Positions 6,499-12,369 of a DNA stretch of 17,013 nucleotides are shown one piece after another (the first letter of the stretch is position 1; every line of letters starts with the position of its first letter). A program made the position numbers and the translations under genes. Source of the DNA: JADFOB01 sp964651325 (GTDB lineage: Bacteria; Planctomycetota; Phycisphaerae; UBA1845); contig CAZYXP010000064.1 of assembly GCA_964651325.1 (NCBI GenBank), forward strand, positions 1 through 17,013. Direction: 5' to 3'. A model generated the notes under the pieces. It had not been told where the DNA came from and ran no database searches. It worked only from the letters and a program-made list of their open reading frames with translations.

Positions 6499-7944
6499 CT
6501 ACGTCTTGATGCACACGTTCTTCGGTTCCGTGTAGAACCGCATCGCCTCGTCGCCACCTTCGCGGCCAATACCGCTGCCTTTGGTGCCGCCGAATGGCAC
6601 GCGCAAATCTCGCAGCAGCCAGCAGTTTACCCAAACCGTACCGCATTCGATTCGCTCAGCCAATCGGTGCGCCCGCGTCAGGTTTTGCGTCCAGAGACTT
6701 GCCGACAGGCCGTAGCGTGTGGCGTTGGCCTCGGCAACCACTTCGTCTTCGTCCGCAAACGGCGTGACGGTAACCACCGGACCGAAGATTTCCTCGCAGT
6801 TGAGCTTGCCGTCCGGCTCAATGCCCGTGATCACCGTGGGCTGTACGAAAAAGCCATTCTGGCAGCGACCACCGACATCGGTTGCGCGTCCACCGCCGCA
6901 CAATATGTTGCCGCCCTCGGTCTTGGCCATGTCCAGGTACCGGCAGATTTTTTCGAAATGAGCCTTGGAGACGACCGCGCCTTGATCGGTTGTCGCTTCC
7001 AGCGGGTCGCCGACTTTGAGTTTTCGGGCTTGCTCGGCCAATCGAGATACGAAGGGCTTGAACACGGATTGCTCAACGAAGATGCGCGAACCGGCCAGGC
7101 AGACCTGCCCCTGATTGGCGAACGAAGATCGCAGGGTTCCGCGGATTGCCGCATCCATGTCGGCGTCGGCAAAAACGATGTTGGGGTTCTTACCGCCGAG
7201 TTCCAGGCCGATCTTCTTGAACATCGGGGCGGCCACGCGCGCGATTTCCCGACCCGTCTCCGTTCCGCCGGTGAAGGATACCGTGGGAATCCTAGGATGG
7301 GCGACGATGGCCGCACCGGCTTTGGGGCCGAGCCCATGGACAACATTCAGCACTCCAGGGGGTAGCCCACATTCCGCACAGATTTTGCACAACAGGTAGG
7401 CCGTCATGGGCGTGACTTCCGAAGGCTTCGCGACGACAGTGTTGCCGGTCGAAAGCGCCGGGGCCACCTTCCAGCTAAACAGATACAGCGGCAGGTTCCA
7501 CGGCGAAATAATGCCCGCTAATCCACGCGGCCGCCGCAGCGTATAGTTGAGCGCAGCATAACCCATCGGGTGGCATTCGGAGTGGGCGTGCAGGATGGCC
7601 GTGGCGAAGAAGCGGAAGTTGGTCGCCGCGCGGGGAATATCGAGCGCGCGTGCCAGAGACAGCGGCTTACCGTTGTCGATGCACTCGGCCCGGGCTAGGG
7701 CTTCCAGCTCCGCCTCGATCCGGTCGGCAATGGCGAGGAGTGTCTTGCAACGCTTATCCGCGGATAGATGGGACCAGGCCGGGAAGGCCGCTTGGGCCGC
7801 CTGCGTAGCGCGCTCCACATCTCGCTCATCGCTGTCGGGAACCAGAGAATAAACGCCACCCGTCGCCGGATCGACATTGTCGAGATAGGCGCCGGAGGCC
7901 GGCTCCGCGAATTCGCCGTTGATGTAATTGGCGATCTTTTCCAT
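6499..7944 (-). CDS. amnC: 2-aminomuconate 6-semialdehyde dehydrogenase (ALDH superfamily)
   Basis: NAD-dependent aldehyde dehydrogenase that oxidises 2-aminomuconate 6-semialdehyde to 2-aminomuconate, competing with its spontaneous cyclisation to picolinate. The product is 481 residues. Catalytic residues are in place: Asn150 in SPWNLP, Glu248 in LELGGKNP and nucleophile Cys282 in NQGQVCLAGSR. The C-terminal block WVNCWLLRDLRVPFGG (438-453) followed by SGIGREGG is characteristic of the AMSDH/ALDH8A1 group rather than of general aldehyde dehydrogenases; the arginines there bind the substrate carboxylate. The ATG lies three bases after the SDR stop, so the two are co-transcribed. nbaE is another name. 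The assignment rests on this signature plus the ACMSD gene nearby, whose product supplies the substrate. Confidence 0.94.
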   Translation of the reverse strand: MEKIANYINGEFAEPASGAYLDNVDPATGGVYSLVPDSDERDVERATQAAQAAFPAWSHLSADKRCKTLLAIADRIEAELEALARAECIDNGKPLSLARALDIPRAATNFRFFATAILHAHSECHPMGYAALNYTLRRPRGLAGIISPWNLPLYLFSWKVAPALSTGNTVVAKPSEVTPMTAYLLCKICAECGLPPGVLNVVHGLGPKAGAAIVAHPRIPTVSFTGGTETGREIARVAAPMFKKIGLELGGKNPNIVFADADMDAAIRGTLRSSFANQGQVCLAGSRIFVEQSVFKPFVSRLAEQARKLKVGDPLEATTDQGAVVSKAHFEKICRYLDMAKTEGGNILCGGGRATDVGGRCQNGFFVQPTVITGIEPDGKLNCEEIFGPVVTVTPFADEDEVVAEANATRYGLSASLWTQNLTRAHRLAERIECGTVWVNCWLLRDLRVPFGGTKGSGIGREGGDEAMRFYTEPKNVCIKT

Positions 7945-7947
7945 CGG

Positions 7948-8745
7948 CTATTGCACGGCCGTTCGGGCGCCGTCCACGGGCAGATTGACGCCGGAGAGAT
8001 AGGAAGCCGAGGGCGAGGCGAGGAACGCGACCACCGCGCCGATTTCGCCCGCGTCGGCGAATCGCCCCATGGGAATACCTGCCTTGGCCTGCTGTTCGAT
8101 CGCATCCAGCGTTGTGCACAGTCTGGCGGCCTTCTTGGATAACAGTGAGGTCAGGCGATCCGTAGCGGTGAAGCCGGGCAATATGTTGTTGACGGTGATT
8201 CCAAATGGCCCGAGCTCGCCGGCCAGGGTGCGTCCCCAATTGGCCACTGCGCCGCGGGTGGTGTTGGAAACGCCGAGCCCCTGAATGGGCAGCAAGACGG
8301 ACGTGGAAATGATGTTGATGATGCGGCCGTACTTCTCGGCCTTCATTCCGGGTACCGCCGCTTGAACCGAGGCCTGAAACGCCACAACGTGCTTGGTGAT
8401 GCCCTCGATCAGGTGGTCGGCCGTGGCGTCCATGAGCGGCCCGGACGCCGGACCACCGGTGTTGTTGATCAGCACATGCACCGGGCCGTTTGCCTCGATG
8501 TGCTCGCGGAGGGTGGCGCCCAGCGAATCGGGATTGGAAAAGTCGACCGCGAGAAATCCGTGGGCCTGATCGCCCGAACGGGGCAAGCTCGAAGCTACGT
8601 CGGCGAGCGCCTTCTCGTCGCGGGCTAGTAAGGTGACGTCTGCGCCGAGTTCCGCTAAAGCTGCCGCGCAGGCGCGTCCGATGCCGTGCGACGCCCCGCC
8701 TACCAGGGCACGTTTGCCCAGAAGATTGTGCATGGTTTGGTTCAT
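7948..8745 (-). CDS. SDR-family oxidoreductase with atypical active site; candidate late kynurenine-pathway enzyme
   Basis: Short-chain dehydrogenase/reductase fold protein of 265 residues. The nucleotide-binding loop is GGASHGIG (16-23), and NNTGG (94-98) replaces the usual NNAG. The catalytic Ser147 is present in IISTSV, but 13 residues on, where YxxxK is expected, the sequence is SNTTR: Ser160 replaces Tyr and Arg164 replaces Lys. The rest of the fold (NNILPGF, PMGRFADAGEIG, YLSGVNLPVDGA) is intact, so the gene is not decayed; this looks like a distinct SDR subgroup. It is packed between the peptidase and dehydrogenase genes, three bases from the latter. I infer a role late in tryptophan breakdown, perhaps reduction of 2-aminomuconate or its deamination product. 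Start ATG 8745 or the in-frame ATG four codons later are both possible. Confidence 0.88.
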   Translation of the reverse strand: MNQTMHNLLGKRALVGGASHGIGRACAAALAELGADVTLLARDEKALADVASSLPRSGDQAHGFLAVDFSNPDSLGATLREHIEANGPVHVLINNTGGPASGPLMDATADHLIEGITKHVVAFQASVQAAVPGMKAEKYGRIINIISTSVLLPIQGLGVSNTTRGAVANWGRTLAGELGPFGITVNNILPGFTATDRLTSLLSKKAARLCTTLDAIEQQAKAGIPMGRFADAGEIGAVVAFLASPSASYLSGVNLPVDGARTAVQ

Positions 8746-8814
8746 GGCTTCCGGTCCACTATGGGTTAAACGAACATGAAACGTAACGGCGCTCGGCTGT
8801 ACCGGGGGCGCCGA

Positions 8815-10866
8815 CTATTTCTTGGCCCACTGATCGAGCCATCCGATGACGGTGTCGTGCCACAAAATACTGTTGGCTGGCTTGAGCACCCAATGATTTT
8901 CATCCGGGAAATAGAGCAGCTTGCTAGGGATACCGCGGCGCTGCAGGGCCGTGAAGGTGGACAAGCCTTGCGTGTCGACGACGCGGTAATCAAGCGCGCC
9001 GTGAATGACGAGCATCGGCGTCCGCCAGTTCTTGACGAAGTTGATGGGGTTGTGCTTCTCGTAGCTTGCGGGGTTGTCCCACGGATTGCCGTTATGATCC
9101 CACTCGGGAAACCATAGCTCCTCGGTATCAAAGTAGGCCATACGCTCGTCGAGATTGCCGTCGTGGTTGACCAGGCAGAGGAAGCGATCCGGCCAGTTGC
9201 CCTCGATCCAGTTGATCATGAATCCACCGAACGAAGCGCCCAAGGCGACCACGCGGTCGGAATCCATCCAGGGATACTTGGCCAGCGCGGCCGCGAGCCC
9301 CTTCTTCAAGTCTTCCAATGGCTTGCCGCCCCAGTCGCCGCGAATGGAATCGCAAAACGCCTGGCCGTAGCCGGTGGAGCCGTGAAAATCTACCATGACC
9401 ACGGCGTAGCCGGCGCCACTGTAGGCTTGCGGGTTCCATCGATAATGAAAATGGTTCCCGAATGAGCCTTGCGGACCGCCGTGAATGATGAACGCGACAG
9501 GGTACTTCTTTGTCTTGTCGAAGTCGATCGGCGTACCCGCGTAGGCGTGAACCTTCTCACCATTCCAACCTTCAAACGTAAACTGCTCAAACGTGCCCAT
9601 GCGCGCGGCGGCCGTTTTCTTGGCATTGAGGTTTGTCAGCGGCGTTGGGTTTGATCCATCTGGATTCACGGTGAACAGCTCGTTTGGGGCATTGAGATGA
9701 TCCATGCCGAAAACGAGGCGATCGCCCGCGACCCCAGCGGAGGTGACAGTGCCCTCGGTAACTACGGGCGTCACGGAGCGATCGGTCGCGTTGATGGAAA
9801 AAAGAGACACCTGGCCGAGGCTGGTAGCACGCGTGAAAATAGTCTTCCCGTCGGAGGAGAACACGATGTCACGAGCGGAACGATCCCAGTCTTGCGTCAG
9901 TGCTTTTGAATCTCCGTCCGGCCAATCCATAAGCATGATGCGCATGCGGTCGGATTCGTAGCCCGGACGCTCCATAGCCGTGTAGGCCAGCGTGTGCCCG
10001 TCCGGCGAAAAGACGGGGCTGGCATCCCAGGCCTGATTGGCTTCGGTCAGACAGCGTGGCGGCTTGGCGGCGTCGCAGGGGGAAGCGTACAGATCGAAAT
10101 CTGTGGACCAGGGTTCGTCGCGGCCTACATCGCGGGCGCAAAACACGATGGATCGGGAATCGGGGGCGAAGGTGTAGTCTTCCGGGCCGCCGAACGGCTT
10201 GGTGGGGCAGTCCGCGTCCATCCCGGCCATCACATCGACGGGCTCGCCCGCACCATCGTTGCTCATCACAAACACGTGCGACCGGGTGCCGTTTTTCCAT
10301 GTACCCCAGTGGCGTACGAAAATCCGATCATAGATTCGCCCGCTTGCCGTTCGGTTTTCGACCTCGGTCAGTCGCTGTTTGGTGGCCAGGAGTGATTCGG
10401 CGTCGGGAAACACGTCCATGGCTATCGCGAGCCGTTTGCCGTCCGGTGACACTTGAAGCGCCGTGACATCCAGGGGCAGATCGGAAACTTGGGTGGCTTC
10501 GCCGCCGACGGTTGAAATTCGCCAAACCTGCGATGAACCAGACCGCGTGGACAGGAAGTAGATGCCCTTGGCATCAGGCGACCAGCGCGGATTGAAGTCG
10601 TCCGCTTTGTGCGAGGTAAGGCGTCGAAGCTCCTTGCTTTCCGAGTGCACCATCCAAAGGTCGGATCGGCCCTTGTTGGCTTGAAGATCGGTCTTTCGGC
10701 GCACAAAGACGACCCAATCGCCGTCCGGCGCCACCTGTGGATCGCCAAGTCGATCCATCCGAAGCATATCATGGACGGAAAACGGGTGCGTCTGACCTGT
10801 GGCGGAACTCAGAACTGCAGACATCAGTAGGGTGATGACGAGGTAGCGCATTCGGTGATGAACCAT
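8815..10866 (-). CDS. Secreted S9-family peptidase (prolyl oligopeptidase / acylaminoacyl-peptidase type)
   Basis: Serine peptidase with an N-terminal beta-propeller and C-terminal alpha/beta-hydrolase domain, probably releasing dipeptides or acyl amino acids outside the cytoplasm. Numbering from the upstream in-frame ATG at 10887, residues 13-31 form a signal peptide (MRYLVITLLMSAVLSSATG). The propeller spans roughly 40-430, with recurring SPDG/APDG-like turns near 53, 103, 147, 240, 294 and 344. The catalytic domain has oxyanion motif HGGPQG (469-474), nucleophile Ser552 in GASFGG, Asp633 in HGALDYRV and His665 in DENHW. I prefer ATG 10866 (GGAG eleven bases before) over ATG 10887; ATG 10851 would give the tidiest signal peptide. 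It is first in the minus-strand group, 69 bases before the SDR. Its link to tryptophan breakdown may be supply of amino acids, or chance. Confidence 0.92.
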   Translation of the reverse strand: MVHHRMRYLVITLLMSAVLSSATGQTHPFSVHDMLRMDRLGDPQVAPDGDWVVFVRRKTDLQANKGRSDLWMVHSESKELRRLTSHKADDFNPRWSPDAKGIYFLSTRSGSSQVWRISTVGGEATQVSDLPLDVTALQVSPDGKRLAIAMDVFPDAESLLATKQRLTEVENRTASGRIYDRIFVRHWGTWKNGTRSHVFVMSNDGAGEPVDVMAGMDADCPTKPFGGPEDYTFAPDSRSIVFCARDVGRDEPWSTDFDLYASPCDAAKPPRCLTEANQAWDASPVFSPDGHTLAYTAMERPGYESDRMRIMLMDWPDGDSKALTQDWDRSARDIVFSSDGKTIFTRATSLGQVSLFSINATDRSVTPVVTEGTVTSAGVAGDRLVFGMDHLNAPNELFTVNPDGSNPTPLTNLNAKKTAAARMGTFEQFTFEGWNGEKVHAYAGTPIDFDKTKKYPVAFIIHGGPQGSFGNHFHYRWNPQAYSGAGYAVVMVDFHGSTGYGQAFCDSIRGDWGGKPLEDLKKGLAAALAKYPWMDSDRVVALGASFGGFMINWIEGNWPDRFLCLVNHDGNLDERMAYFDTEELWFPEWDHNGNPWDNPASYEKHNPINFVKNWRTPMLVIHGALDYRVVDTQGLSTFTALQRRGIPSKLLYFPDENHWVLKPANSILWHDTVIGWLDQWAKK

Positions 10867-11181
10867 CAACTCTTCGACTCCAATCATTGAAACTGTGGCC
10901 GAGCCAGCCGAAGGAAGTGGCTACCATAGGGGTGCCGGAACCTTCGAGCCATTGCCGATAGCGTACCGGGGGTGACCCCTCTTGGCAAAAGATGCCGACG
11001 CTCCTGCTTGACTTTCGGATCAGTAGGTCGTCTGCTAGAACCTGTTGAGCGCCCGGCGTGCCCCATGCGGCGTTGCAAGCAGGGAGAGGCGGTATTGGCG
11101 CTGAATAGAAAGGTATTCTGATCCTCGATCATTGTCTTGCGAAGATCCTCTTGGGTCGTCGAGCGCTTGGGAAACAAGAAA
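10867..11181. other. Divergent intergenic region
   Basis: About 315 bases separate the minus-strand peptidase from the next plus-strand gene, so promoters for both should lie here. I could not identify a convincing -35/-10 pair on either strand. A minus-strand open frame of 97 codons (10884-11177) crosses it but has no ribosome site or recognisable domain. A short palindrome, GGGG-TGA-CCCC, is centred near 10974. Confidence 0.5.
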
Positions 11182-11736
11182 ATGAAGCTGAATCAAGGCA
11201 CCGGAATCTGGGGATGGGTGGCCATCGTTATCGGCGCCGCATCTGCTAGTGGGTCCGATATCCCAGTTGCTCCCGGGGCACTCGTGGACATCGTCGGAGG
11301 TCCGGACCAGACCGGGCACAATTACTCCTGGACGGTCCGAAATCACCACACATCCGCCATTGTCTATGTGTCGTTCCCCCATTTTCGCGCGGACCTTTTC
11401 TTCGTGCCGGACGGATGGTCGACGGAAGGAACGTCCAACCTCAAGGGCACTGGCGCCAAGAGTTCCTTTGGCGTATGCGTCGGTCGGGTCGGACGTTCGT
11501 CACAAGGCATCGCGCCGCGTGGGGAAGCTGAATTCAGAATGAGGGTCGATGGCGCCAACGCGAGACCGGCGCCTGGGGTCGTGCTGGTACGATTCTCGGA
11601 CGGGGTCGAAACCAAGATCAGCCAAGTCTTGCTACCGAGCGCCGAGGCAACGAGTGATAAGCTGGTGCCACTGGTGGGTCTGGGTGGAGTATTCGTACTC
11701 TTGATCCTAATCGCAGCGAAGCGGCGTGCCCGATGA
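11182..11736 (+). CDS. Hypothetical exported protein with C-terminal membrane anchor
   Basis: I do not recognise a named family. The 184-residue product starts at ATG 11182, chosen because it places a signal peptide at the N-terminus (hydrophobic residues 9-20, cleavage likely near ASASG-S). The body (28-155) is rich in alternating hydrophobic and polar residues and glycine, suggesting one beta-sandwich domain; VRNHHTSAIVYVSFPHF and FVPDGW look like strands and turns, and Cys99 is the only cysteine. Residues 161-179 form a single membrane segment followed by the basic tail KRRAR. The predicted topology is an extracytoplasmic domain with a short cytoplasmic end. There is no PEP-CTERM-type motif before the segment. 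An open frame extends upstream to 11137, but those codons give no signal-like sequence. The ribosome site is weak (GGGAAA). It stands alone between two intergenic gaps. Confidence 0.7.
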   Translation: MKLNQGTGIWGWVAIVIGAASASGSDIPVAPGALVDIVGGPDQTGHNYSWTVRNHHTSAIVYVSFPHFRADLFFVPDGWSTEGTSNLKGTGAKSSFGVCVGRVGRSSQGIAPRGEAEFRMRVDGANARPAPGVVLVRFSDGVETKISQVLLPSAEATSDKLVPLVGLGGVFVLLILIAAKRRAR

Positions 11737-12014
11737 CATCGCTCGGTGATCTCAACGCAGAAACCTTCAGCAGTGTCCCCGCAAACTGAGGCGCACCGGC
11801 CATGCCAAAACCCCCTTTATTAAGGGAAAAGTCCGATACTACGAACATGGGTAAACATCTCAATCGCGACCGGCTGACTTCGGACGTTGCGCGAGTGTAG
11901 TGCACCATAGTCTGATTCGATACTCACTGCATTTTCTCTGATCCTTTTTGGGATTTGAGTTGTGCGGTGCTACATGCGTGGCTATGATAGATCAAATTGC
12001 TTTCCCGCGTCATG

Positions 12015-12157
12015 CCTCGATACCGAGGTTGGGAAAATGGTTTCATGAATTGCTGTTGCGTTTCAGGTGGAGAACTGAAACGCATTCCTGGCCAGCAGGA
12101 TGATGTCAACGGACTGGCATTTTCTGCTCTGTTAAGCCTTTCACTTGTGAATGGCTT
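12015..12157. other. Cluster of strong hairpins, possible structured RNA or mobile-element remnant
   Basis: Four inverted repeats follow one another. CCTCG/CGAGG (12015-12028) has a four-base loop. TGCGTTTCAG/CTGAAACGCA (12057-12084) is a perfect ten-pair stem with an eight-base loop. CCTG/CAGG (12087-12099) is a minor stem. AAGCC-T-TTCAC paired with GTGAA-T-GGCTT (12134-12157) is broken only by one T-T mismatch. None is followed by a T run, so they are not ordinary terminators. The strand of any transcript is unknown. A small RNA, a long structured leader of the downstream gene, or leftover transposon ends are possible readings. Confidence 0.4.
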
Positions 12158-12356
12158 CCGCATCTCCCCATAGGATTTCGGAACGTGTAGGTGGCATGCT
12201 GGGCGTATGGATGACGCTGCAGGTGCCGCTTGATCGGGCTTCTGGCTCAAACAAAATCAGAGTTCAAGGATGTAGTATGATCCCGGCTCAGCGTGCATGT
12301 TGAGTAGAGCCGGGGTGTTAGTTTTGAAGTATAGATGTAGTTCGCTCACATTGTTT

Positions 12357-12361
12357 AGGAG
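12357..12361 (+). promoter_or_regulatory. Ribosome binding site of the first collagen-like gene
   Basis: AGGAG lies eight bases before ATG 12370 and selects it over the TTG at 12367 and the following ATG at 12373. Confidence 0.65.
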
Positions 12362-12369
12362 CGTGTTTG

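Larger units (their letters stand above)
11737..12369. other. Hairpin-rich non-coding region
   Basis: About 630 bases without a credible gene; by eye it is visibly richer in A and T than its neighbours. It contains several inverted repeats concentrated at 12015-12157, described separately, and a minor stem at 11813-11826 (CCCTT/AAGGG). Minus-strand open frames at 11618-11908 and 11924-12250 have no recognisable domain or plausible ribosome site and I do not call them. The right end must contain the promoter of the collagen-like gene at 12370, but no clear -35/-10 pair is visible. Confidence 0.55.

Noticed and set aside
8788..8812. GGCGC/GCGCC inverted repeat between peptidase and SDR genes
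   Set aside because: Five pairs with a long loop and no T run; too weak to call a terminator.
10884..11177. 97-codon minus-strand open frame before the peptidase
   Set aside because: It is Arg/Pro/Ser-rich with no ribosome site and no recognisable family, and sits where both promoters should be.
11813..11826. CCCTT/AAGGG stem as terminator of the exported-protein gene
   Set aside because: Only five pairs, about 75 bases after the stop, and followed by A residues rather than T residues.
11618..11908. 96-codon minus-strand open frame
   Set aside because: It overlaps the end of the exported-protein gene antisense and has no coding-like features in the rest.
11924..12250. 108-codon minus-strand open frame in the long gap
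   Set aside because: No ribosome site, no domain, and it is crossed by the strong inverted repeats, which better explain the sequence.
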